Shown here piece after piece: positions 1-7,021 of a stretch of DNA of 64,000 nucleotides. The DNA lies in assembly GCF_001368815.1 (NCBI RefSeq), contig NZ_CTEI01000001.1, positions 1,364,001-1,428,000 of the forward strand, in the 5' to 3' direction. How positions within the stretch are numbered: position 1 is the stretch's first letter; each line of letters opens with the position of its first letter. The notes under the pieces were generated by a model. That model was not told the origin of the DNA and did not search any database. It was given only the letters and a program-made list of their open reading frames with translations. A program made the translations under genes and the position numbers. The stretch is from Paraliobacillus sp. PM-2. GTDB lineage: Bacteria > Bacillota > Bacilli > Bacillales > Amphibacillaceae.

Positions 1-365
1 TCCAGTGGGTTTATTGACTTTTCTTGTTCATACACTTTATCTAAGGAAATAACAACAGAGTTTGTCTTCTCTTTTCTTATATAATCAATTGTCTTACGCT
101 TAATTACTAAACGAGCAAAGGATAGAAAAGAACTTCCTTTATCCTTTGAATAACAATTTATCGCCTCGTAAAATGCAAATAATCCAATACTAAATTCATC
201 ATCCTTTGTAGGGTCAATATACCTTTTACAAACTTCTGAAACACACTTTGCTATATACGGTTTATATGCTTGTAATAATTCATTTTGCAATGCACGATTT
301 CCTAATTGTACTTCGTAAACTATATTTTCTAGAGAATCCATTTCGATAGCTAATTGGTTTCCCAT
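1..365 (-). CDS. sigI: RNA polymerase sigma factor SigI, N-terminal part (cut by window edge)
   Basis: About 121 N-terminal residues of a sigma-70-like factor; the rest lies beyond the left edge. The segment CKRYIDPTKDDEFSIGLFAF followed by KGSSFLSFARLVIKRKTIDY is the sigma region 2 signature of the SigI family of Bacillaceae and clostridia, which directs heat or cell-envelope responses and is paired with a membrane anti-sigma factor RsgI. The ATG is preceded by GGTGAAATAA. RsgI usually follows sigI directly, so it would lie outside the window. Truncation here is only the window boundary, not a broken gene. The family call is firm; the physiological signal is not visible. Confidence 0.85.
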   Translation of the reverse strand, partial: MGNQLAIEMDSLENIVYEVQLGNRALQNELLQAYKPYIAKCVSEVCKRYIDPTKDDEFSIGLFAFYEAINCYSKDKGSSFLSFARLVIKRKTIDYIRKEKTNSVVISLDKVYEQEKSINPL

Positions 366-576
366 TTATTTCACCACCAATTCGAGCCATTATATTCTAT
401 TCATTTCATGTAGCTATTTGTCTGATACGATCAACTATTATCATTTTATCGTGTATAATACATATTACAAGACATTGAGCATTGAATCTATCACAAACAC
501 TTAACAATTTCTTAAAAAGAAATATCAAAATTTAGTTCTTTTTACCTGTTTTTTGACATGTTTGAAAAAATAGATA

Positions 577-607
577 CAAAAAAACACACATTAGTTCATG
601 TGTGTTT
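577..607 (-). terminator. Rho-independent terminator after the HtrA-like gene
   Basis: A perfect 10-bp stem (AAACACACAT / ATGTGTGTTT) with a 6-nt loop is followed on the minus strand by a run of seven T. It begins four bases after the protease stop codon and separates that gene from sigI. Confidence 0.8.
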
Positions 608-610
608 ACC

Positions 611-1423
611 TTACGTATTACTATCAATAAATTGGTAGTAATAATCAATTGGTACTGCTAACCCCACTTTACCATACGAATGATGATTAATAGTTGCAAA
701 AATAACTCCGATCACTTTTCCATCTTGAATCACTGGACTTCCACTATTTCCTCTATAAACAGGTGCACGCAACATTAATACCTCTTTATCCCAACCATCT
801 AAAGTTGTATAACCAATTATTTCACCTTGATTTGCAATTCCATTAAATCTAAGTGGATTACCAATAAAATAAATAGGTTCATTTTTTTCAAATACTGTAC
901 TTTGTGCTAAAGATAAATATGGCAAATCAACGTCATTCACTTGTAATACCGCTAAATCAACCGAAGCATCTTCTGCAATGATTTCTGCTTCAAATAAACC
1001 TAATTCAGGAAAAGCGACAGAAATATGTTTGCTGTCCTCAACCACATGATGATTTGTAATAATGATGCCATTTGGTGATATAGAGAAACCTGTACCTTTG
1101 CTATCACCTGTTTCAATAACGACTACCGCTTCTTTATACTCGCTAATTGTAGAATCAGTAGATAACTTTGCTGAAGTAATTAAAAAATCAACAGCTGGAA
1201 TTGAAAATGTTCTTGGCAAAATAGCAATCACATTTAATGATAAAGTAATAATAATGGACCAAAGAATCCATCTTGGATAACGCCGATTCATCTTTTCTCG
1301 ATCTTCTTTTGTATTTGTTCTGTTCACACGTTCTTTTTCAAAAATATCAAGTAATTCCTCTTCATCCAATTCTTCGTATAAATCATCATCAATCATATCA
1401 TTATCTTTTCTTTTGTCGCTCAC
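611..1423 (-). CDS. Membrane-anchored HtrA-like (trypsin-fold) serine protease without PDZ domain
   Basis: A 270-aa protein: an acidic cytoplasmic N-terminus, one membrane segment near residues 52-70, then an extracytoplasmic S1C protease domain. The catalytic triad is visible as His126 (TNHHVV), Asp156 (VDLAVL) and Ser228 (RGNSGSPV). HtrA/DegP proteases normally end in a PDZ domain; this one stops right after the protease domain, so a regulated surface protease or a short HtrA paralogue is likely. The GTG start is chosen because AGAGGTG lies seven bases upstream; an ATG 45 bases further upstream has no ribosome site. Transcribed alone toward sigI, closed by its own terminator. Substrate unknown. 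Confidence 0.85.
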   Translation of the reverse strand: MSDKRKDNDMIDDDLYEELDEEELLDIFEKERVNRTNTKEDREKMNRRYPRWILWSIIITLSLNVIAILPRTFSIPAVDFLITSAKLSTDSTISEYKEAVVVIETGDSKGTGFSISPNGIIITNHHVVEDSKHISVAFPELGLFEAEIIAEDASVDLAVLQVNDVDLPYLSLAQSTVFEKNEPIYFIGNPLRFNGIANQGEIIGYTTLDGWDKEVLMLRAPVYRGNSGSPVIQDGKVIGVIFATINHHSYGKVGLAVPIDYYYQFIDSNT

Positions 1424-1512
1424 TATCACACCTCTGATAAAAATTTCGTCATAAATGTATTTTAACATACTACAAAATCCTGGTAGTAAAAATGAATTTT
1501 ACAAGATTCGAC

Positions 1513-1530
1513 TTATTTCCCGGGAAATAA
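1513..1530. other. Perfect 18-bp palindrome
   Basis: TTATTTCCCGGGAAATAA is fully self-complementary with no loop. It lies between the htrA-like gene's start region and a minus-strand mini-ORF and has no T-run on either side, so it resembles a dimeric protein binding site more than a terminator. Its function is unknown. Confidence 0.4.
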
Positions 1531-1534
1531 TAAG

Positions 1535-1594
1535 CTACCCACTATCTTTCCATTTTTTGTTTAATAATGCAAATAACCAATTAGTAAATTCCAT
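1535..1594 (-). CDS. Possible 19-aa peptide with a strong ribosome site
   Basis: A short frame encoding MEFTNWLFALLNKKWKDSG starts 9 bases after a perfect AGGAGG. The peptide is amphipathic: a hydrophobic/aromatic first half and a lysine-rich second half, like small membrane-active or signalling peptides. No family is recognised and no clear promoter is seen immediately upstream. The gene-quality ribosome site is the main support; with such a short frame it could still be chance. Confidence 0.35.
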   Translation of the reverse strand: MEFTNWLFALLNKKWKDSG

Positions 1595-1613
1595 ATTTAT
1601 TTCCTCCTATTAT

Positions 1614-1835
1614 TTATTTTCGACAAATGATGAATATAATTTGATCAATATGAAAACTATTTTCTTTTTTTTCTATTAGACAGATAAAGGTGTACCGTCT
1701 AAATAAGCGCTCACAAATAAAATCAACTTTATTTTGAACAAATCGCACAAAATCACCTACTCTATTTGTTTTTCATCTTCAACCACCATCACCTTTTACT
1801 ATTTCTCCGTGCTGTACTAAAATAAAACGCAACAT
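1614..1835 (-). pseudogene. Possible decayed small gene interrupted by two in-frame stops
   Basis: An ATG preceded by AAGGAGT at ten bases opens a frame of 18 codons, meets TGA, two codons later another TGA, and continues in the same frame through a GTG (itself preceded by AGGTG) for 44 more codons. The downstream part includes NKVDFICERLFRRYTFICLI. Either this is a small gene killed by two stops or two tiny independent frames. It ends directly before the AGGAGG of the 19-aa mini-ORF. No family is recognised. Confidence 0.25.
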
Positions 1836-1862
1836 ATTCACACAACTCCTTTCATATTTTTC

Positions 1863-1903
1863 AAAAAATATATTATTATCTAGCCCATAAGCTAGATGAT
1901 AAT
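1863..1903 (-). terminator. Hairpin with T-run, third of three stacked hairpins
   Basis: A 13-bp stem with one G-U pair (inner part ATCTAGC / GCTAGAT, loop of six) is followed on the minus strand by ATAT and six T. It lies downstream of the 22-aa peptide unit and two other hairpins. Confidence 0.5.
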
Positions 1904-1950
1904 TAACAACTTAAGCTTTCGGTCTTTCCTATTTTGGAATTAACAGAAAT

Positions 1951-1983
1951 AAAAAAACGCATACATCCGAAGACGTATACGTT
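1951..1983 (-). terminator. Rho-independent terminator downstream of the 22-aa peptide unit
   Basis: A 9-bp stem (AACGTATAC / GTATGCGTT, one G-U pair) closes a 10-nt loop and is followed on the minus strand by seven T. It is the second hairpin after the peptide frame that ends near 2057. Confidence 0.6.
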
Positions 1984-1995
1984 AATGAACATAAA

Positions 1996-2025
1996 ATGGG
2001 TCACGGATTAAATTACGTGACCCAT
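1996..2025 (-). terminator. Perfect 10-bp hairpin after the 22-aa peptide frame
   Basis: ATGGGTCACG and CGTGACCCAT form a perfect stem with a 10-nt loop; minus-strand sequence continues with a short T stretch. It starts about 30 bases after the stop of the small peptide and probably acts as its first terminator or as an attenuator. Confidence 0.55.
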
Positions 2026-2056
2026 CAATATATGAAATAATAAAGTATATTATTCT

Positions 2057-2125
2057 TTATGCAAATATGGAAGAAGTCACGACAAATATTAAATTAATTG
2101 TAAATGTTTTTACACAACGATTCAT
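2057..2125 (-). CDS. 22-aa hydrophobic peptide in its own transcription unit
   Basis: The frame encodes MNRCVKTFTINLIFVVTSSIFA: a basic start followed by a hydrophobic stretch, like a signal-peptide core, a type I toxin or a leader peptide. It has a strong ribosome site (AAGGAGG, seven bases before ATG), a near-consensus SigA promoter, and three consecutive hairpins downstream. This complete set of expression signals around so short a frame argues that the unit is transcribed and translated. No known family is recognised; whether the peptide or the RNA is the functional product cannot be told from sequence. Confidence 0.5.
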   Translation of the reverse strand: MNRCVKTFTINLIFVVTSSIFA

Positions 2126-2156
2126 TTTCGTAACCTCCTTCTTTTAATCACTATAT

Positions 2157-2185
2157 ATTATAATTGTATGTTAGATTATAGTCAA
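2157..2185 (-). promoter_or_regulatory. SigA-type promoter for the 22-aa peptide unit
   Basis: On the minus strand TTGACT is followed after exactly 17 bases by a perfect TATAAT, placing transcription start about 25 bases before the peptide ribosome site. Confidence 0.7.
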
Positions 2186-2306
2186 TGAAATTTCTAAAAA
2201 TTCACAAAGAAAGAAAAAAGTCATTATTCAATAATTTTAAGAGAAATAACTTGATAAAATCATTTGTTTTCGTCTACCATTATATTATGAAAGGGGATGG
2301 GATAGT

Positions 2307-2855
2307 ATGTTGTTAGAAAATATACTTCAGTTTAATCACAAATTTGTAGAAAATGAAGATTACAAACCATATGAAACAGATGTTGTGCCAAATAAACGAG
2401 CAGTAATATTCACTTGTATGGACACACGCCTTGTTGAACTGTTGCCAAAAGCATTAAATTTACAAAATGGCGATGTAAAAATGGTTAAAAATGCAGGTGC
2501 AATACTAACCAACCAATACGATAGTGCAATGAAATCGATACTTGTCGCCATACATGCACTTCAAGCGGAAGAGGTTTTTGTTATTGCACATCACAATTGT
2601 GGTATGAATCATCTAGATACCGATCACTTGATTGAACAAATGAAAATACAAGGAATTACAGAGGAGCAAATAAATGCATTCGACTCCAATGCTAAAGATT
2701 GGCTAAAAGGTTTCGAATCAGTTGAAGAATCTGTAAAACAATCCATTTCTGTTATTGAAAATCACCCATTACTACCAGGAGATATTCCTGTTCATGGATT
2801 AGTTATTGACCCTTATACCGGTAAATTAGACTTGGTGACAAATGGATATAATTAA
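2307..2855 (+). CDS. Beta-class carbonic anhydrase (YtiB-like)
   Basis: Zinc enzyme interconverting CO2 and bicarbonate in the cytoplasm. The 182-aa protein has the beta-class signature CxDxR as C37-D39-R41 (TCMDTR) and the second zinc-ligand motif HxxC at H95-C98 (HHNCGM). Length and the sequence MDTRLVELLPKALNLQNGDVK match the short B. subtilis YtiB subgroup. The ATG follows AAAGGGGA. The gene is monocistronic, flanked by the divergent small-peptide unit upstream and a strong terminator downstream. Physiological role (bicarbonate supply for carboxylases or pH homeostasis) is inferred from the family. Confidence 0.92.
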   Translation: MLLENILQFNHKFVENEDYKPYETDVVPNKRAVIFTCMDTRLVELLPKALNLQNGDVKMVKNAGAILTNQYDSAMKSILVAIHALQAEEVFVIAHHNCGMNHLDTDHLIEQMKIQGITEEQINAFDSNAKDWLKGFESVEESVKQSISVIENHPLLPGDIPVHGLVIDPYTGKLDLVTNGYN

Positions 2856-2887
2856 AAAGGTGGAGCAGTTGCTCCACCTTTTTAATT
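2850..2887. terminator. Bidirectional Rho-independent terminator
   Basis: An extended stem (core AAAAAGGTGGAGCA / TGCTCCACCTTTTT) immediately follows the carbonic anhydrase stop; A- and T-runs on both sides allow it to work for both strands. Confidence 0.9.
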
Positions 2888-2945
2888 AAACCTATAAAAC
2901 CGATTGTACTTTTACCATAAAACAAATATATTTGATTTCAAAATT

Positions 2946-3275
2946 TTATTTAGGTATCTTTTTTTCATATAACAAAAATGCTGTAATATGAATCATCACA
3001 TTATATAAAGAGATAACACCAATTAATTCGCCACCTAATCCTAAAGAATCTGTTAATAAAAACCAAAGTGTTAATCCCAATAGTAAAATAAAACGAATAT
3101 TACCAACTGTTCCATTGATCAGAGTCCAAAAACTCCAGATTGTTTTTGTCTCTTGCTCTACTTTTTGATAGCAAACAAAATGATAGGGGCGAATACGGAA
3201 CATATTACTTACGGTAACTAGTTGATCTCGCTTTTCTATGGGTTTATGACAATATGGACAGATAACCGTCTTCAT
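2946..3275 (-). CDS. Zinc-ribbon small membrane protein, unknown function
   Basis: A 109-aa protein starting MKTVICPYCHKPIEK, a CxxC half-ribbon, with a second Cys in the sequence HFVCYQKV, so a cytoplasmic zinc site is plausible. Two hydrophobic segments (about residues 58-75 and 82-103) follow, giving a small two-pass membrane protein. A clear AAGGAGT lies before the ATG. It follows the MurG-like gene by 16 bases on the same strand and is probably co-transcribed with it. No specific family name is recognised; a role connected with envelope synthesis is only a guess from the neighbour. Confidence 0.65.
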   Translation of the reverse strand: MKTVICPYCHKPIEKRDQLVTVSNMFRIRPYHFVCYQKVEQETKTIWSFWTLINGTVGNIRFILLLGLTLWFLLTDSLGLGGELIGVISLYNVMIHITAFLLYEKKIPK

Positions 3276-3291
3276 CTTTTAAACTCCTTAA

Positions 3292-4365
3292 TTATTTCTT
3301 TGCCGTTTGCTTTATTATTTTAATAACCTTTTCTTTTGCTTCTATACTTTTATACTTCTGCATTTTCTTTTTCAATGTAGCTGATTCTTCACGTAATTGA
3401 TCTAAGGCAGTTACTAATGTGTCACCAGTTAATTGTTCTTCTTCTAATACATGTGCATATCCTTGTTTTTGGAACGAAGAAGCATTTAAAATCTGATCAC
3501 CACGACTAGCTTTTCTAGATAAGGGAATTAAGAGCATTGGTTTTTTTAAAGCTAAAAACTCAAAAATTGCATTTGCACCGGCACGTGAAAGCACATAATC
3601 AGTTGCATGCAATAAATCAGGTAATTCTTCGTTCACATATTCAAATTGTGTGTAATTCTTATGTTTAATGGTTTCATCAAGATTATTCTTTCCACAAATA
3701 TGAATGATTTCAAATTGATTAACTAACTCGTCTAACTGTTCTCTTACAACTTCATTAATACGTCTAGCTCCAGCACTACCACCCATAATCAGAAGTACAG
3801 GCTTGTCACCTGAAAGTTTTGCATAAGCTAGACCTTTTTGTTTATTACCTTGTAACAACTCACTGCGAACTACTGCTCCAATCCATTTCGCTTTATTATC
3901 TGAAATAGAATGTAGTGTTTCTGGAAAAGTTGCTAAAACTTTTTTTGCAAATGGCATTGCTAGCTTATTTGCCAAGCCAGGTGTAATATCAGATTCATGA
4001 ATAACAGCCGGTATGCCGCGCATACGAGCAGCGATTAAAACAGGTACAGAAACAAAGCCACCTTTTGAAAATACAACCTGAGGCTTTATTTCACCTAAAA
4101 TACGAAAAGACTGAGCAATCCCTTTCATCACTTTAAATGGATCCTTAAAATTTTCTTTTGACATATACCTTCTAAGCTTGCCAGTAGAAACAGAGTGATA
4201 AGTGACACCTGGAATATTTTCAATTAGTTCTCTTTCAATCCCAGTTTTTGATCCTATATAATCTATTTGCCATCCTTCTTCTTTAAAAGTAGGTATAATA
4301 GCTAAATTGACCATCACATGTCCTGCTGTTCCTCCACCTGTTAATACAATACGTTTTTCACTCAT
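3292..4365 (-). CDS. murG: MurG-type UDP-GlcNAc:lipid I N-acetylglucosaminyltransferase (probable paralogue)
   Basis: GT28-family glycosyltransferase, normally making lipid II from lipid I at the inner membrane face. The 357-aa protein shows the N-terminal GGGTAGHV loop, the central MGGSAGARRIN motif and the C-terminal donor site SRAGANAIFEF followed by RGDQILNA. Start taken at the internal ATG preceded by GAGAGG rather than an upstream codon. It is not in a division-and-cell-wall cluster; many Bacillaceae carry a second, stand-alone MurG, and this looks like that copy. Whether it is the sole MurG cannot be decided from this window. Confidence 0.85.
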   Translation of the reverse strand: MSEKRIVLTGGGTAGHVMVNLAIIPTFKEEGWQIDYIGSKTGIERELIENIPGVTYHSVSTGKLRRYMSKENFKDPFKVMKGIAQSFRILGEIKPQVVFSKGGFVSVPVLIAARMRGIPAVIHESDITPGLANKLAMPFAKKVLATFPETLHSISDNKAKWIGAVVRSELLQGNKQKGLAYAKLSGDKPVLLIMGGSAGARRINEVVREQLDELVNQFEIIHICGKNNLDETIKHKNYTQFEYVNEELPDLLHATDYVLSRAGANAIFEFLALKKPMLLIPLSRKASRGDQILNASSFQKQGYAHVLEEEQLTGDTLVTALDQLREESATLKKKMQKYKSIEAKEKVIKIIKQTAKK

Positions 4366-4467
4366 GGTATTTAATCCTCTCTTGTACACAACTCTTCAAT
4401 ATCATACAGAAAATTTTAGCATAGATAGGCTTGGTTTTGAAACAAATCCATCCATATGATCGAAAAT

Positions 4468-4956
4468 TCATATTGCTTGAGCGACTTTAATTAAATCTTC
4501 TTTTGTTACCATCTCAGCAATTTCATCATTATTCATGTTAGAACGAAAAATTAAGGAGTAAGAAATATTTTCTTTTTCCCAATATAGAGATTTAGCAAAG
4601 CGATTATCGGCATAATTTCCTTTTACATGCTTATCAATTTGTACTTCTTTTCCATTTATTGATAAGTCAAAAGATCCTTCCGTTGCCTGAAATGTTAAGA
4701 TATTATTTTCCTTCGTATAAAAGCTAACATCCATTGCCTCTTTCTCGGTCCCTTCTAGAAAAAATCGATCAGTAACTAAAAATTCTACATTTATTGGTAG
4801 AAAGGGTGGAATAATTGGATTAAAACTTAACTGATTGATCATCTCATTAATTTCTGTATGGTCATAGCTATAAAACCCCTCTGGAGGATTTACTTGTTGC
4901 ACACAACCAACTAACAATGACAATATAATTACGAGTAATATTTTATATTGTTGCAA
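4468..4956 (-). CDS. Small putative lipoprotein, unknown function
   Basis: A 162-aa secreted protein with a short basic N-terminus, hydrophobic core and lipobox LLVGC at residues 14-18, so it is predicted to be lipid-anchored to the outer face of the membrane. The mature part has no motif I recognise. Translation begins at TTG, supported by AGGAGGTG at seven bases. It sits alone between the murG-like gene and the amidohydrolase. Confidence 0.7.
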   Translation of the reverse strand: MQQYKILLVIILSLLVGCVQQVNPPEGFYSYDHTEINEMINQLSFNPIIPPFLPINVEFLVTDRFFLEGTEKEAMDVSFYTKENNILTFQATEGSFDLSINGKEVQIDKHVKGNYADNRFAKSLYWEKENISYSLIFRSNMNNDEIAEMVTKEDLIKVAQAI

Positions 4957-5035
4957 AGGGACACCTCCTAATTACCATATGAAATAAATATCATAATGTA
5001 CACATAATAGACGTTTTTATTAAACCATTCGTTTC

Positions 5036-5080
5036 AAAAAAAGACTTTTCTGTCGGCAAAACAACAAAAAAGTCTTTTAA
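5036..5080 (-). terminator. Terminator after the M20 amidohydrolase
   Basis: AAAAGACTTTT and AAAAGTCTTTT pair around a loop of about 19 bases and run into seven T on the minus strand, seven bases beyond the stop codon. Confidence 0.8.
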
Positions 5081-5086
5081 AATATA

Positions 5087-6262
5087 TTATTTATTTAAAA
5101 AATCTAGAGCAGCTGCTGCAAGTACCTTCGCACCATTTCTTAATGCTTCTTCATCAATATCAAATTTAGGATGGTGATAAGGATAGATACATCCCTTTGA
5201 TTCATTTGCTGACCCTGTAAAGAAATAGCTGCCAGGTATTTTCTTTGTGAAATAGGAAAAATCCTCTGCTCCCATGTTTGGTTCCATTTTTTGAATATTT
5301 TTTTCAGGAATCACATCTTTTGCAGCATTGATTAATAATTGATTCATTTCTTTATCGTTTTTAGTTGCTGGATAACCAAATTGATAATCAATCTCACAAC
5401 TTGCACCAAAGGCTTTGCATGTATGTTCAGATATTTGTTTGACCCAATTAGCAACATCAAGACGTACTTGCTCATCAAATGTACGAACTGTTCCCTCTAA
5501 CCGTCCTTCACCAGAGATAACATTTGCTTTTTGTCCAGCTTGAAATGCACCAATAGTTAGAACAGCTGATTTTAATGGATCTACTTTTCGACTGATGACT
5601 TGGTGTAGATTACTAACTAACTGTGCACCAATGGCAACTACATCTGTTGTATCTTGCGGAAATGCTCCGTGTCCACCTAATCCATTAATTGTTATTTCAA
5701 AATCATCTGATGCACCCAAAATATATTCGTCACTGTGCCAAATGTGCCCTACTGGAATATAATTTTCCATGTGTGTTGCAAAAATGGCATCAACACCCTC
5801 TAACGCTCCCGCTTCAATCATTGATTTAGCTCCGCCTGGATCTTCTTCTTCCGCATGTTGATGGATAAACACAATATTTCCTGCTAATTGATCTTTTTGT
5901 TGAACAAGTGCTTTTGAAATTCCAAGAGCAATTGCCGTATGAGCATCATGTCCGCAAGCATGCATGACACCTGGGTTTTTTGATTTGTACGGAACTTCAT
6001 TTTCTTCCGTGATTGGTAATGCATCAAAATCCGCTCGAATAGCAACTGTTTTTCCCGGTTTGGCACCACGTAAGGTAGCTACTATACCATTTCCCCCGAC
6101 ATTTTCCTGTACATCAAGCCCTAATCCTCGTTGATAAGCTGCTATCTTTTTGGCTGTATTTACTTCTTTGAATGATAATTCGGGATACATATGAAATTCA
6201 CGTCGTAACTGTACCATCTCATCATATAAATTATCAATGATATGAAATATCTCTTCTCTCAT
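5087..6262 (-). CDS. M20-family metallo-amidohydrolase (aminoacylase/carboxypeptidase-like)
   Basis: A 391-aa cytoplasmic zinc peptidase of the M20D group, which cleaves N-acyl amino acids or similar amides. Conserved features: GVMHACGHDAHTA (Cys and His metal ligands and Asp), the HQHAEEEDPGGAKSM segment with the catalytic Glu and metal ligands, and the C-terminal MGAEDFSYF with the last ligand region. AGGAGGAG precedes the ATG. Closest familiar relatives are B. subtilis YhaA-type amidohydrolases; exact substrate is not predictable. Stands alone between two terminators. Confidence 0.88.
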   Translation of the reverse strand: MREEIFHIIDNLYDEMVQLRREFHMYPELSFKEVNTAKKIAAYQRGLGLDVQENVGGNGIVATLRGAKPGKTVAIRADFDALPITEENEVPYKSKNPGVMHACGHDAHTAIALGISKALVQQKDQLAGNIVFIHQHAEEEDPGGAKSMIEAGALEGVDAIFATHMENYIPVGHIWHSDEYILGASDDFEITINGLGGHGAFPQDTTDVVAIGAQLVSNLHQVISRKVDPLKSAVLTIGAFQAGQKANVISGEGRLEGTVRTFDEQVRLDVANWVKQISEHTCKAFGASCEIDYQFGYPATKNDKEMNQLLINAAKDVIPEKNIQKMEPNMGAEDFSYFTKKIPGSYFFTGSANESKGCIYPYHHPKFDIDEEALRNGAKVLAAAALDFLNK

Positions 6263-6305
6263 TCCTTCTCACTCCTCCTATTCTCTAGCCAGCAAATTTA
6301 CAAAA

Positions 6306-6342
6306 AGATAGCTTCCATCACTAAATAGTGAAGAAAGCTAAA
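6306..6342 (-). terminator. Terminator of the opuC operon
   Basis: A hairpin (TAGCTT.. TCACT / AGTGA ..AAGCTA) with a short internal bulge is followed on the minus strand by five T, just past the last opuC gene. Confidence 0.7.
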
Positions 6343-6354
6343 GTGTTGATTAAA

Positions 6355-6996
6355 TTAAGCCATTCTTTTTTTTGTTCGATTTTCAATCTTACCTAATATT
6401 AAATCAGCAATAATAGCAAGTAATGCAGCTGGAATCGCTCCTGCATAAATCTTTATTTCTGATTGTAGACTAATCCCGGATATAATTTCTTTCCCAAAAC
6501 CGCCTGCTCCAATATATGGCCCAATACAGGCAACAGCTACCGCAATAACAGAAGCAACGCGCAGACCTGCCATCAAAAATGGAATAGAGAGTGGAAATTG
6601 TACCTTTGCTAATAACTGTATAGGTGTCATTCCGATTCCTGTCCCTGCTTCTAATACACCTGGGTCTACTTCTTTTAACCCAACATATGTATTTCGAACA
6701 ATAGGAAGTAAAGAATAGAAGAATAATCCAATAACCATTGTTTGAAAACCAAGTCCTAAATAAATTAATAAAATGGCCAACATCGCTAAACTTGGAATTA
6801 ATTGCAAAATATTTGTTAATGACAATATGACTGGAGCAAGTTTCTCAAATTTTGCAGCGATAATACCTAAAGGAATGCCTACAAGAAGCGATAATCCGAT
6901 AGCATATAAAACCATTAATATATGTTCGATACCTAGAGCCATCATGGTAGATGAATTATCTACCATGTATTGCCCCAATTCAGTTAAAAAGTTCAT
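6355..6996 (-). CDS. opuCD: Osmoprotectant ABC transporter, permease OpuCD-type
   Basis: A 213-aa inner-membrane permease with about five to six hydrophobic helices and the coupling-loop pattern EAGTGIGMTPIQLLAKVQFPLSIPF typical of OpuAB/OpuCB permeases. It partners the other permease, OpuCA ATPase and OpuCC binding protein to import glycine betaine, carnitine or choline for osmotic protection. It is the last gene of a four-gene operon in the canonical CA-CB-CC-CD order, with a terminator directly after. Substrate range is inferred from the family and not from binding residues. Confidence 0.88.
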   Translation of the reverse strand: MNFLTELGQYMVDNSSTMMALGIEHILMVLYAIGLSLLVGIPLGIIAAKFEKLAPVILSLTNILQLIPSLAMLAILLIYLGLGFQTMVIGLFFYSLLPIVRNTYVGLKEVDPGVLEAGTGIGMTPIQLLAKVQFPLSIPFLMAGLRVASVIAVAVACIGPYIGAGGFGKEIISGISLQSEIKIYAGAIPAALLAIIADLILGKIENRTKKRMA

Positions 6997-7021
6997 GTTG
7001 GATCAATCCTTTTTTTATAAA

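Noticed and set aside
1-365. Broken sigma factor gene
   Set aside because: The frame is intact up to the window edge; truncation is due to the window.
1455-1679. 74-codon plus-strand frame near the palindrome
   Set aside because: Antisense to the minus-strand mini-ORFs, ends in a poly-Phe run from T-tracts; no start signals.
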